Shown piece after piece: positions 33,784 through 46,100 of a stretch of DNA of 64,000 nucleotides; position 1 is the first letter of the stretch, and every line of letters begins with the position of its first letter. The DNA lies in contig NC_085850.1 of the NCBI RefSeq assembly GCF_020906515.1, forward strand, positions 2,232,001-2,296,000, in the 5' to 3' direction. A program made the translations under genes and the position numbers. The stretch is from Vanrija pseudolonga. Its lineage: Eukaryota > Basidiomycota > Tremellomycetes > Trichosporonales > Trichosporonaceae. The notes under the pieces were generated by a model, which was given only the letters and a program-made list of their open reading frames with translations, searched no databases and was not told where the DNA came from.

Positions 33784-34347
33784 ATGCGTCTTACCATTGT
33801 CGCTCTCTTCTCGGTCCTGGCGGCCTCTGCCTACGGCGCCAACGTCGACACGGCCGCCCTCAACGCCGCCATCAAGACGCCTCAGGGTGCTGCCGACATT
33901 GTCGGCACCATCGTCAAGCACCTTGAGGAGACGGCCGCGGACCCCAAGCGTGCCAACGAGGGCTGGGCCGTCTACGACGCCCAGTTCCTTCCCCAGCTCA
34001 AGGACCTCCAGGCCACCCCTAAGAAGGCCCAGTCGACCCTCGACAAGCTCTCCAAGGAGGCCGCCGCCGCCCAGAAGAAGACCCAGAAGCGTGACGACGC
34101 CAAGGTCGACGTCCCGGCCCTCAAGAAGGCCGTTGCCGACGAGGCCGGTGCCGTCAACGTCATCAACTCGGTCATCGCCGGCATCCAGTCGTCGTCGGTC
34201 GTCGTCCGCCGTGACGAGAAGGCTGCCGCTTGGGCTGCTTACGACCAGAAGTTCCTCCCGGAGCTTTCGAACCTCCAGCAGAACGCCAAGAAGGCCAAGT
34301 CGACCCTTGACAAGCTCGTCAAGGAGTTCGAGGCTGGCAACAAGTAA
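33784..34347 (+). CDS. secreted protein of two tandem helical modules with dibasic sites
   Basis: 187 aa, no intron, start in a CCCACC-ATG context. Residues 1-18 are a signal peptide (ends SAYGA). Two modules of about 72 residues follow (21-92 and 108-182) that align along their whole length: VDTAAL/VDVPAL at the start, WAVYDAQFLPQLKDLQ against WAAYDQKFLPELSNLQ in the middle, and KKAQSTLDKLSKE against KKAKSTLDKLVKE at the end. A Lys-Arg at 102-103 separates them, and each module has its own dibasic site at the same place (KR 55-56, RR 142-143), so Kex2 could cut the protein into four helical pieces. The helical, Ala/Lys-rich, Cys-free composition recalls hydrophobic-surface-binding proteins, but I cannot assign a family. 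Base use suggests high expression (almost only C/G third positions). Confidence 0.88.
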   Translation: MRLTIVALFSVLAASAYGANVDTAALNAAIKTPQGAADIVGTIVKHLEETAADPKRANEGWAVYDAQFLPQLKDLQATPKKAQSTLDKLSKEAAAAQKKTQKRDDAKVDVPALKKAVADEAGAVNVINSVIAGIQSSSVVVRRDEKAAAWAAYDQKFLPELSNLQQNAKKAKSTLDKLVKEFEAGNK

Positions 34348-34788
34348 GCCGCCTTCACCCCCTAGTATAGTGACACGGAACGCCTCGGACCCGTCTCGAC
34401 ACAAAGTCCTGTTTGTGATTTAGCCTAGCCGGCTACTCGTTTACCCCCCGGCTTGGCGACGTCGCATTCGGTTCTGCGTCGAGGGATGGGACCAGGCGTG
34501 TAGTGTTGGAGTAACCACAGTCTGAACTTGTTGGACAATTGCCGCGCACAGGATATGCACCTTTTTACCTTTTTTTTTCTATACTATTTGCGCTTCGGCG
34601 CCGCTGCAGTTGCAATGGCATGGGGCACCATCAGTGGTGGTGGTGAAGAGGCCTTCGACGGTGGCCAAGATTGTTGTTTGGTTGCTTCCACTGCGTGCAT
34701 ACGATTCCTTCTGCTTCCTACCCTACAGCAACCTACTTCACAGTACAAACTCCCTAACCCTGAGCATCCTCCTGCCCTACCCTCCCTC
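34348..34788. other. convergent intergenic region
   Basis: Holds the 3' flanks of two convergent genes; a T-rich run at about 34560-34580. No further gene seen. Confidence 0.5.
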
Positions 34789-36665
34789 TCATTTGTGCTC
34801 GACGTGCTCCTTGACGTCCTTGACATCGAGGTCGGGGTTCTCATCGTCGATATTGTTCTGGTGCGGGCGCTTCTGGAAGCCGTAGTAGCCCGGGCCTTCG
34901 AATACGGACGAGACCTCCTCAAGGGGCAGGGGTCCATTGGGGCCGCGCGTCTCGATGACAAAGAGGTAGCAGTAGACCCAGGCGAATCCAAGGAAGCAGC
35001 AGAAGACAATGTAGTACTTCCAGCCGAGGGCATCGAGGGCGATAGGGTTGACATACTGGTTGAAGACAAGCGCCGCCGAGATCGTGAGCGACAGGACCAT
35101 GAGACCCTTGGAGCGGATGCGGTACTGCGGAGTCAGCGGCTGCGATGACGAATGCTGAGCCACTTACCGGGAGAATCTCGACCGTGTACGAGATGAGAAG
35201 CGGGGTCAAGGCAATGCTGTATGACGCGAAGAAGGTGAAGATGAAGACGATGACAGCGTAACCCGCACCCTTGTTGGCCTTGATCGCGACACAGTTGTTG
35301 CTCTTGCCCTTGTTCTCGGCAATGCACGCGGGGTCGAACACCGAGCTCTTGGCGTACGTGGCTGAGCAGATTGTCCAGGCAACAAACGAGACAAGCATTC
35401 CGGTCATGGAGGCAAGGAAGAGGAAGCGGCGGCCGACCCTGTCGACGACGAGCGCACCCCCGATCGCCCACGCGTAGTTCCAGATCTGCAGGATACCATT
35501 GATGAGCGTCTGGTCACCCTCAGAGGTGATGCCAACGCCCTTGAGCAGGAGCGTGAGGTAGTAGCTGATGAGGCCGTTGCCCACCCACTGCGAGAAGAAG
35601 GCGATGGCAATGATGATTCGCATACGACGGAGGTTGGCCTTCTCAGTGAAGAGCGACTTCCACGACGTCGAGTTCTTGGCCTCATTGTCCATGCGGATCG
35701 TCTCCTTGATCTCGTTGTACTCGAACTGGATGAGCGGGTCGTTCGCGTCACCGTTACAGTGGTACTTGGTCAAGAAGGCGATCGCCTTGTCGTCGTGCCC
35801 GTGGGCGACCAGCCAGCGCGGAGACTCGGGGATGAGCCAGATGAGGCCGAGCTGAACGACGGCGGGCAGGCCCTGGGGTCGTGTCAGCAGCTATCTTGTG
35901 TAAGCTTCGGCCACACATACCTGGAGAAGCGACGGGATGCGCCAGCTCCAAGTGTTCTGAATCCTAAAGGTACCGTACGTCGTCCACGCGGCGACGATTG
36001 CTCCAAGGAACCAGCACGAGTTGTAGAGCGATGTAATTGGCCCACGCTGCGTCGGGAACGCCAGCTCGGTGATGAGCACGGGGGCGGCAATGTTGGCAAA
36101 GCTGAGTCCAAAACCGATGAGGCCACGGGCAGCGATGAACATGCCGACGTTCTTGGCAGCCGTCTGAATGATCGTAGCGACGATCATGATGGTGCACGCG
36201 AGGATGAGGGCGTTACGACGGCCCAAGAGGTCCGAGACGTAGGGCGCGAACGGGAGGCCAAGAATGTTGCCGATGTTTTGAATCGCGTTAAACACCTTTG
36301 CGCTGTGAGCTCATGCTGTGCGAACGCGGCACATGGCACTCACGCCGAACAGGGTGGGCTTCTCTTCAGGGTGGTGGAAGTACTCCTTCCAGTTGTCGAG
36401 GGCTCTGCGCAGAGTCAGTACTTGCTCCTACCACTGGACCCACTGAAGGCCGTTCATCATGGAGCCGTCGTAACCGTTCGTCATGGAAGCGATGAGGACG
36501 ATAAACTGCGCCGTCAGCACGTGTGGCACGAGCATGGGCACAACTCACGATGAGGAGGTTGAGCTTGAGCAAGCTGCCCTTGTACCAGCGCGTGTCGCGG
36601 CCGCCAATGACGGTCATGAGTTGCGTGGACACGCCCGCGGAGGTAGCGCCGCCGGGGACGCCCAT
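34789..36665 (-). CDS. MFS sugar porter (copy B)
   Basis: 551 aa, 12-helix sugar porter. Six exons: 36665-36549, 36505-36444, 36404-36344, 36295-35921, 35872-35168, 35124-34789; introns 43, 39, 48, 48 and 43 nt, all phases consistent. It resembles copy A (17701-19452) from end to end: MGVP start, GRDTRWY before helix 1, YDGSMMNGL, LLGRRNALIL, PESPRWLVAHGHDDKAIAFL, VDRVGRRF, VEILPYRIRSKG, ETRGPNGPLPLEEV. Exons 1 and 2 have exactly the same lengths and phases as in copy A. It is transcribed away from the GH1 gene at 38034, so it probably supplies that enzyme with a beta-glucoside; substrate is inference. The acidic C-terminal tail (DDENPDLDVKDVKEHVEHK) differs from copy A and may govern trafficking. 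Confidence 0.93.
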
Positions 36666-38033
36666 TTTGTCGATTAGAGTGCTGTAGCGCCTGGGACGCG
36701 GGGTATAGAATGCGAGTGCGGGTGGGGGGTGGGCGCTCAGTGTTTCGGTGCCTTCGCGGGTTGCGATGTGAGTTGTTGCCGATGCCTGCCCAGCTCGTAT
36801 ATGTAGACATCTTTATCGACCGGCTGAGCTGCCCCGCCGAGCCCCAGGAGATTGCCGTGTGGTCCAGCATCGGGCCCGAGATCTGTCCAAACGCCGTGTT
36901 GTTACTGGAACGCCGTATCTGATCGCTTGCAGCGGGCAAGAGGTCGAAGGGGGGCAGCGAGAGGCGATGAAGAGACTTGGCAGGCTGGTGGGGGTAAGCG
37001 GGGCCAGCCCCACCGGCCCTGGCTGGGTCCGAACCGGCCTTCGGACCGACAGATCTGCGTGGGGTCCTCGCGGAGGCCCGCCAGCCTTGATGTGTCAGAG
37101 CAGAGTCGGCGCTGCCTCTCGATATACGTACGGCGTTAGGACATCGCCCATGTCGCGTGCCGCAGGCACTGAGAAGTCCGGTCAATGTGCGATGCTCCGA
37201 GGCCCCACGGGCGCGGTGTCAACGCCGTCGGGGCTCGGTGCGCCGTGTGGAGGCACTTGGTCATGTGAAACGGGGTGAGTTTGACGCTTGAAACGTTCGT
37301 GGTGGATATGTGTAGTGATGAGTAGTGAAGCCGCGAGCGCGCACACTAGGTCGTAGGTAGCCGACATGGTTGGTGTTCTACGGCTTCTTCGAGGCCATGT
37401 GCTTCAGATGGAAGTGTCGACGGCGCCGAGAGCTTGGTGGCAAGTGGAACCGTTTAGCCGAAGCCTCGCAGGACACAACAGCCCAATCGGCCGCTTGACT
37501 TCGTCACACTCGCCTCCATGCCATCCACACGGCATTGTCTTCGACTCGCAACGCCGCCGGCGGCAAGCGACATGCCGCCGGTACCTCCCCACAGCCGCCG
37601 GTGAGGTGGACTCCCGCCAGCAGCACGGCGTGGCACGCTGTGAGGCCATCCGGCGGCAGTCTCACATACCACCGCCTTCGGGTGTGCTAACTTGGTCGCG
37701 CGTGCTCAACGCCTCATATCCCCGGATCGGGGATGGGGTCATGTGCGCTGTAATCGCCGTGTTGAGGCCGTACTCACGCCGTATCTCATCGCCGACCTCC
37801 GGGGCTTCGGCTGCTGACTCAAAGACGGCAACCCACGGCTTGGATCCGGGACACTGAGATGCCGGTGGCGCGGACACGGCGCCGACACGATCCGGGACAA
37901 GCACACGGCGTTAGTCTTGTTCTCCAGGAGCACTGATGGAGTCTTGGCTCTTCGACGGCCTGCCCACCATACCCCTTCATAAGCAGCGCAGTCGACGAGC
38001 TAACAGCGTAACCACAACCACACCAAGCCCACC
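36666..38033. other. divergent promoter region, porter B / beta-glucosidase B
   Basis: 1.37 kb between the two divergent starts. No gene is supported. I do not see the CACATT-core elements that fill the equivalent region of pair A. The last 60 bp before 38034 are rich in ACC/CAA leader-like sequence. Confidence 0.5.
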
Positions 38034-39678
38034 ATGACCATTGACAACAAGCCCGAGACCCTCATCACGCAGGACGAGTCGCTCCGCGGCGTCCTCCCCA
38101 AGGACTTCTGGTATGCCGCCGCCACGGCCGCGTACCAGATCGAAGGCGCGTGGAACGAGGACGGCAAGGGCGTCGGCATCTGGGACGAGCTCATGAACAA
38201 GCCCGAGTGGGACGCGACCGGCAACGGCATGATCGCGTGCGACTCGTACCACCTGTGGAAGGAGGACATTGCGCTCATCAAGTCGTACGGGATGAACAGC
38301 TACCGCTTCAGCATTTCTTGGAGCCGCGTCAAGCCCAAGGGTGAGTGATTGCTTCAGCGGGGCTCTGACGGCAGGCGGCGCCGACGACGAGGTCAACGAG
38401 AAGGGAATCGAGTACTACAACAACCTGATCAACGGTTTGCTTGCGGAGGGAATCACGCCCTGGATCACCATCTTCCACTGGGACACGCCGGCCGAGCTCG
38501 ACCACAGGTACGAGGGCTTTGCGGACACGGAGCAGATCGTGCGCGACTTTACGTCGTACGCCAACCTTCTCTTTGAGCGCTTCGGCGACCGCGTCAAGAA
38601 TTGGATCACGTACAACGAGGTGAGGGCTGCTGATGGTCGCGATGAAAGTAGCTCATACCCCAGCCCCTCGTGTACACGGGCTACAACGCCCAGTTCTTCA
38701 AGCGCGACGTGTGGACCGACGCCCTGCAGGCCAAGTACACCCGCTCGGCGATCCTGTGCCACGCCCACGCTGTCAACCTCTACCACAAGCAGTTCGCGCC
38801 CACCCAGGGCGGCCAGATTGGTATCGTGCTCAACATCGACTGGGTCACGCCCATCGACGATTCACACGAGGCACGCGCGGCCGCCCAGGCGTCCAACGAC
38901 TTCATGTTGGGCCAGTACGCCGACCCCATCTGTACGTCGCCCTACCCTGCCTGCATCCCCGCTGACACCTCCAGACCTCGGCTTCATCCCCCAGACCCTG
39001 ATTGACCGCTTCGGCGCCGACCACATGTACTTCACCCCCGAGGAGTGGAGGGTGATCAACGAGGCGGGCTCCGACTTCTTCGGCCTGAACCACTACTCGA
39101 CCGCGTACGCGACGGGCAAGTGGCTGAAGCCGGAGGAGGCGACCGTTCTCCAGCGCGCCGAGGGCCTGCAGGAGCGCGTCAAGGAGGACAAGAACGGCAA
39201 GGTGATCGGCAACCGCGGCCAGTACGGGCACCCGTACGACGTTCCCTGGGGATTCCGCGAGCTCCTGCGCCACATCCACGCGCGATACCTCCGCCGTTCC
39301 GGCCTGAGGCTGTACATCACTGAGAACGGCTTCGCCGCCGACCAGGAGTTCAAGATGACGCGCGAGGAGGCGTGCCATGGCGACGCGAACCGCCAGCAGC
39401 AGACCTACTACGCCAACTACATCCGCGAGGTGGCGCAGGCGGTGCGCGACGACGGTATCGACATTGGCGGATACATGTGCTGGTCGCTGCTAGAGTGAGT
39501 GGAGTGGGGAGGTGGTAAGAGCTAGTACTGACCCTCCAGCAACTGCGAGTGGACGACCGGCATGGTTCCCCGCTTCGGTCTCACCGCCGTCGACTTTGAG
39601 AGCCCCAAGCGTACCCGTTACCCCAAGGACACGGTGTGGATGCTCCGCCGCGTGATGGACCACCTCATCAAGCAGTAG
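38034..39678 (+). CDS. GH1 beta-glucosidase, cytosolic (copy B)
   Basis: 492 aa, glycoside hydrolase family 1. Exons 38034-38340, 38375-38619, 38664-38931, 38975-39494, 39540-39678; introns 34, 44, 43, 45 nt. FWYAAATAAYQIEGAW at about 23-38; acid/base E184 in TYNEP (the NE-P join is made by the second splice); nucleophile E390 in TENG; end motif SLLDNCEW restored by the last splice. No signal peptide. Compared with copy A (14129-15882), only the last intron, inside SLL(D)N, is at the same place; the other intron positions differ, so the two genes separated long ago or gained introns independently. Divergent from porter B. Likely role: hydrolysis of imported cellobiose or plant aryl glucosides. 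Confidence 0.93.
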
Positions 39679-40496
39679 GTGGTAGTCGGACGACGCAGAT
39701 CGTAGCATAGACAAGCAAGCAGACATCCAATGTATTCACTGCCGCACGTGACTCGACGCGGAGCGGAAGGAGCTCACGCGCCTGACTTTGTCTCACATCC
39801 CCTCCATTGCCCACCGCCGCCGTCACTAAAGCACAGGTGCCGCCGTTTAGCACAACGGTTTAGGGCGCGTCTGCGGTGCTATTTGCTCTTTCGGGGTGTA
39901 ACCCGTTATCCAAGTGCCCTCGGATCGAGTCAGACACTGGCCTCACCAACTGATATTTGCACGATCGCGTTTCTACAAACTGCCTATCCGTCTTCGAGTG
40001 GAGCGTTTAAGGGACAGCCTAAGATCTGCGGTGTGAGTTGGCCCGGTCCAGCGGTACACTGGTAGCAGCTCCATACAAGCGGAGCAGCTCTTTTGCATAT
40101 GTAGCACAGTGACAAGTCATGGTTCTTTCATTCTTGGTCTCCTGTGGATATCGCCCAACAACGACAATTTCGCCCCGCGGAGGAGGGAGCCCGTGTCAAC
40201 TACCCACCGGGAGAAGTGGGATTCGGCGATGCAGTCGAAGCAGGACTCACTTGTCGCGGTGTCTCCGATGCAAGGCATTCCATGTACTTCTGATTCCATG
40301 CAAGAGAGCAGAACTTATGTTTGGGTTGAGAGGAGTTGCTGCTGTTGACAAGTGTTGTTGCGGCTTTCGGCGCTTAAGGACCTCCACCACGACCCACCAC
40401 AAGCGCCCGAGCCGCCGGGTCCCCACATCAACTCGACCCCACTCCATCCCATCTTGGCATTGCTACTCTGACCATTCTGTCGGCAACCACCCCGCC
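39679..40496. other. intergenic, no supported gene
   Basis: 3' flank of the glucosidase gene and 5' flank of the M20 peptidase gene; no further gene seen. Confidence 0.5.
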
Positions 40497-42464
40497 ATGG
40501 CTCAAAAAGGACCATGGCTGGGGCTCTGGCTATCCCTCGCCGCCTTGCTTGTCGGCTTATTCATCCATCGTAACGCAAGCATGGGAGACGCTCCTTCAAC
40601 CTCGCACGACCACACCGAGTGCCGTCACGCAAAATTGTCTACCTCCGAGTCCAAGGGCGACTGGTGTCCCAAGCAGCCTGAACCGCTGAGTAGGGGCCTC
40701 GACTGGGTGGGTGGTGAGGATCGTGTGTTTACTGATACGTTCTACAGAACCCAGCGGACAGCGATGATGATAGAAGCCAGGCGTACGAGCGTCTAGCGGG
40801 AGCCGTGCGCATCGTGAGTGCTGCTCACCCTCATCTCTGTGGCCAGTCAGGCGCTTATGCTTGTTACAGCGCACGGAGACATTCGAGTCCATGCCGACCG
40901 ACGCGTCGGACCCGCAGTTCGATCAGTTCTATGTGTTCGAGGCGTACCTGCGAGCAACCTTCCCAGCAGTGTAAGTCGACGGGCACCGCACAGCTGCTGA
41001 CTCTGTCGCCAGCCATGCCAAGCTCCAACTGGAGCATGTGAATGTCCATGGGCTTCTCTACACCTGGCAAGGAAGCAGCCCGGAACTAAAGCCTATCGTG
41101 GGTAATGCTCATCGATTCAAAACTCACTCTGCAGGTCCTCATGGCCCACCAGGACGTGGTGCCCGTGAACCCGGCCACCGAGAGCCAGTGGGAGCACCCA
41201 CCCTACTCTGCACACCTGGATGCCGACGGCTGGATCTGGGGCCGCGGCACGACCGACATGAAGTCGACGCTGATCGGCATCCTGGCTGCGGCTGAGAAGC
41301 TTCTGGCTGAGGGCTTCCAACCTGAGCGGTAAGCGCGCGCGGAAGCAACCCCGCTGACGGCAGAACTGCCCTGTTCTCGTTCGGGTTCGACGAAGAGGTC
41401 GAAGGTGAACGTGGAGGCAAGGCACTCGCGGCCGTCGTCCTGGAGCGGTATGGTCCCCAAGGAGTCAGCCTCATCATCGACGAGGGGTTCACTGGCGTGT
41501 CCAACGACTTCGGCCGCGAGTTTGCCCGCGTCGGCCTGACCGAGAAGGGCTACCTCACCGTCCAGATGAGCGTCGCCATGCCTGGTGGGCATAGCTCCAA
41601 GCCGCCCACTCATACCGCTATTGGTATCACGGGCCAGCTGTTCGCAGCCATGGAGGCGTCCCCTGGGCCTGTGCGTCTGGATGAGTCCAACCCGTTCTTC
41701 GCCTACCTTGAGTGTGCGGCCAAGTACGGCGACATGGACGAGGGGATGGCCAAGCGCCTAAACTGTCCTGATTGTTGGCCTGCCCTGGGGCAGGAGCTTG
41801 CAAAGGACCCCGATATGGCAGTATTCCTCCGGACTACCCAGGTGAGCGCGTCCAGACGGCCTTGGCTGACGTGCCAGGCCATCACAGTGGTCAACGGCGG
41901 TATCAAGGAGAACGCCCTTCCAGAAACCGTCACCAGCCTCACCAACTACCGGACAGTCTTCTTTGAGACGACTCAAGTCGTGCTCGACCGCCTTGTTGCC
42001 GCCATCACGCCTGTCGCCCGTGCTCACAACCTGACTCTGGATGCGTTCGGCACGCACCCTGACGTGCAGCAGAATGTCATCAGGCTCAAGACTGTCGGCC
42101 CCGTCTCCGAGCCCGCCCCAACTACGCCCCACGATGGCCCGGCGTTCGAGCTCGTCGCGGGGACGCTGCGACACTTGTTCCCCAAGTCGGTCGTTGTACC
42201 GTCTGCCATGACCGCCTTGACGGACACGGTCTGTGAGTGATTACTGCGCTAGCACGACGCGAGATGAACTCACTCCCCACCCCAGGGTACCATGGCTCCT
42301 CGAAGCACATCTACCGCTTTACACCAGCTTACTTCGAGCACCTCATTGGCTTCCACACGGTCAACGAGCGGATTCACATCGACGCGCATCTGTCCACCAT
42401 CCGATTCTTCTACAAACTCATGAGAAACAGCGTAGGGTGGGCGACCGACCGAAAGGACTCGTAA
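40497..42464 (+). CDS. M20 metallopeptidase, carboxypeptidase S type
   Basis: 555 aa, vacuolar carboxypeptidase S / Gly-Xaa carboxypeptidase family. Eight exons: 40497-40706, 40748-40813, 40870-40970, 41013-41097, 41135-41328, 41364-41841, 41878-42232, 42286-42464; seven introns of 35-56 nt. An N-terminal signal anchor lies at about 7-24 (WLGLWLSLAALLVGLFI), as in yeast Cps1, which is a type II membrane precursor. Zinc ligands and catalytic residues of the M20 family are present: MAHQDVVPV, GRGTTDMKST, DEEVEGERGG, and the C-terminal GFHTVNERI His. The first donor (GTGGGT at 40707) was chosen because the alternative donors run into a stop. It should release C-terminal amino acids from small peptides in the vacuole. 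The next gene lies 0.7 kb away on the same strand. Confidence 0.9.
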
Positions 42465-43144
42465 CAACAGGGCTACCAGGAGCCTATCCAATGAAGTTCG
42501 CACATTGAGCATTTTATCACCTTTCAACGCCAAGAATAACGGACACAGTGTCACCGACAGCTGTGGTAACGGGGACATGCAGTTCGACACCGGCCTATGT
42601 TGCAAAAGTGGCCACTCAACCTGTCCTTTCATGAATATCGCTGGCAAAACCAGCAGCTCATCATGCATTTCTGGGTTGCAGAACCGTGTTTCCAGCAGTC
42701 AGCTCGAGGCAGTGTTCTACCGGTCGTCTGGGGGGGACACACAGTGCATAACGAACATCGGTCGACTCCGGTTGTGCAGAATATACATAACACAAGTCAC
42801 TCACAACGAGGAGCAGTCGGCGAGACCCAGCCGATTCAGGTGGCTTGTTTACGGCAAGTGACGGCGAGTGACTGTGCCGAGAGCCCGCCTTAGCCTCAAG
42901 TGCGAGTTTAGGTTTAGTGCCTCTGGGTTACCGTCACACGTCTGTGTCCTGTCAACACGCAACACGCAAGCTAAAATGCCCTCTCGACTGCACCGAGATC
43001 TCCCACCAGGTACCTCTTGTCCATCACACGTTGGGCTGCAGGACCTGACTCGCGGCCGCATCGATGACGGCCTGACCCGCCCGCCGCTGTCAATCGTGAG
43101 CCGCCCGTACAGCCGAGCTGACCACCAGCTCAACGCAGCTCACC
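42465..43144. other. intergenic, no supported gene
   Basis: No recognisable coding or RNA gene; holds the promoter of the 1055-aa protein. Confidence 0.5.
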
Positions 43145-46100
43145 ATGTCCAACTCGGGCATCGACGCTGAGGCCCTCTTCGAGCTGTACGGCTCGCGCGG
43201 GCTGATCGACGTCCAAGGGCGCACGGTCCAGTTCTCCCAGCCACCGCCGATCCGCTTCAGCGACTGCCGGCTGACGTACAACCAAGTGGCCGAGTTCAAG
43301 GAGTTGCTAGGCATCGCCCCGGGCGGGCGATCACGCGTTCCTCTCCCTCTACTCCGACTCACGACGGCCGGCGGCACCGCAGGGACGCCGCCGACGCTGC
43401 CCCCGAAAGAGAAGAGCAATGGCACGATCAACGCCGAGCAGCTCAACAGCGCGCTCATGCGACCCACTGTCCGCCGCACGAGCTCAGTCCCGACAGGTCC
43501 AAACACCAGACCAGTGTGCCCCAACCTGCGTGACTTCACCCCCGTCCTCGTGACAAGGCCATGGTTCAAGCACGTCATGGAGCACTACCTTCAGGTGACG
43601 ATGGTGTCGGTTGTCTCCTGGCGGCCGGACGAGCTCGCCCCGAAACCAGTCGCGTGGGACTATGACGGCGAGGTGGGTCACCGCTCAGATGAGAAGCTGA
43701 CGCCCAGCCTGCATCGCACGCGCCGCCGCCGTCCATGCGGACCAACGTGTCGCCGACAGTGCACCCGACGCCGCGGGGCACGGTCAGCACCTTCACACCG
43801 CGCCCGTCGACCTCGACCGAGCCCACGACGGTCGTGACCGATCCCACGCCGACGGCCGCCCAGAAGCGGCCCGCCGTGGTGAGGTCACAGTCTCAGCCGG
43901 TGCCGGGCACCGATCTGACGCGCGGAGCCGTGAGGGTGCTGGAACCGCGACCGCGGCAGGCGACGTTCGCCGCAGCGCCGACGCCCGTGCATCCCGCGCC
44001 GACATCCGTGCCCGTCGCGCCGGCAGCTCTAGCTCCGGGGGATCACCTCAACCCGCCGCGACTGACGCGTACCCCGAGCCCCATGTCCAGCAAGTCTGGC
44101 GGTGACCCCAAGATCGCGAGCGCGGGTGCATCTCCCGACACGCCAATGTCGCCGCATGCGCTCCCCCGGCAGCCGGTAGACCGCGGCGACATGCTCTATG
44201 TCGAGTCGTCCCGGTCATACAGCCGCGTCAAGTTTACACGACACATCGATATGCGAACGACGGTTGTGCGCCCCAAGATCACGGCGCTGACGGCCACCTT
44301 TCTCACCATGCACCTACGTGACGATCTCGACGCGGCTCTGACGGTGTTCATGTTCGCGCCGTCGCTTGTCGCTTCGGACATTCGGCGGGCCAAGCTCTCC
44401 AAGGTGGTGGGGTACACGCGCACCAAGTCGCTCCTCGAGGCGCTGCTCTCGCGCATGCACGAGCGCAAGGCGTATACGACGGACGACGAGTGCCTCGGCG
44501 CAGCATGTAACCTGCTCGTGGCGTACCTCGCGCGCGACGACACGGCGACCACCAAGCTGCTCAACTTTCGCCCGTCCGACTCGGAGTCGCCAGCCAAGAT
44601 CCACCATCGGCTCAAGACGCTCTTCCGCTTCGTGCCCAACATGTACCGTGAGGATCTTGCGCTCTACGGCGTCCGCGTCGGGCTGGTGTACGGCGCGCTG
44701 GCGATCTTCATGAACGAGAAGGAGGTCAAGCTCGAGCGCCAGAACCGCATGCTCGCGGCCGGGCTGGGTGCAGCCACCGCCGTCGTCTCCGCAGCGGCTG
44801 ACAGCGTGCCGACCCCCGCCAAGCTGGCTGGCGCGACGGTCAAACTGAGCGTGAAGGTGGCCCAGGACGAGATGACGGACTTCATGGCCCGCGAGCAGAA
44901 GAAGCTCGCGCAGATCGTCGCTGTCGTGGCGCACAAGTTCAACATCCAGGTGCTCAGAGCCGCGCAGATGGGCCGCCTTGCAAGCTTGAGGGCCCCAATT
45001 CAGCCCACCGCAGCCGATCTGGACAAGTTCCAGCGCATCGCAAGCACTGTCCTGCAGATGGTGGTCTTCGAGGCTGGGATCGCTCTCGCCATCGAGGAGG
45101 TCAAGGCATCGGATGTGCCTCCCGTCCCGGATGCCAGCCCCCAGGAGACCCAGAGCAACGCAGCAACAGGAGGGTACGCGTCTCGGACGGCTCGACTGAG
45201 AACATCACCCACCCGAGTGCTGGCTGCCGCTCAGGGTCATGGAGGCCATGCCCCAGACTATCCCATGCTCGCTGTGTTGCCCGACTCGACGAGCAACGCG
45301 CCAAGTGTGCGAGGACGGTGGCCCGAAGCAGTGAAGGTCGGGCTGGTACCACCCGCCCCACCAGCACCGACAGGTGCGCTTGCCCATTCATCCACGGAGG
45401 CGCACTTCGTCGTTCATGAGACCTTTGGACGCCCAGAGAACATTACCAAGGCGAGCGCCAAGCTGCGGGGCCAGATTGAGGCAAAGCAAAGGGCACAAGC
45501 TCTGGCTGCTGCCAGTGCGAGAAAGCCGCTTCCTCCTTCTCCGCCGCCAGCTCCCGAGCCAGTAGGCAGGAGGCACAGCGAGACGAGCAAGCCGTACGCC
45601 CCAGCCCCCGATCCCAGCCCCAACCCGCGCCGTGTGCTCCGGCCGGCGCGGAGCTTCACAAACGCAGAGCCTGCGGCAGGCGTCCCGGATGCGTCGCCTC
45701 AACCAGGGAGCAACGCCGACACCGGGAGCGACGGGTTGACGCTGAGCCCAACACCGCAGCCCCAACGGGGCGACTCCCTCGAGTCTGATGACGAGTCCCA
45801 CTGGCTCGCCTACGCCAACATGCTCGATGACAACGCAGAGCAGCAATGGTGGGCGGCGCAGGAGGCACGCATCCGCGCCGTGATCGACGACGCTGTCGCG
45901 AGCGCGTTCGGGCGCTTCGGTGCCCCGCCACCGCCGCCTTCGTGGTCCGCCGAGACACAGGCCGCGATGATGATGATGCCGCAGGCGGCTCAGAGACAGC
46001 CACCGCCCTCTTTGCCCCCCTTGCAACCGGTTCACTCGGCCACTACCTTTGAACCACTGCTCAGCCCGGTGGCGGAGGCCATGAGCCGTGGACCGTCAGG

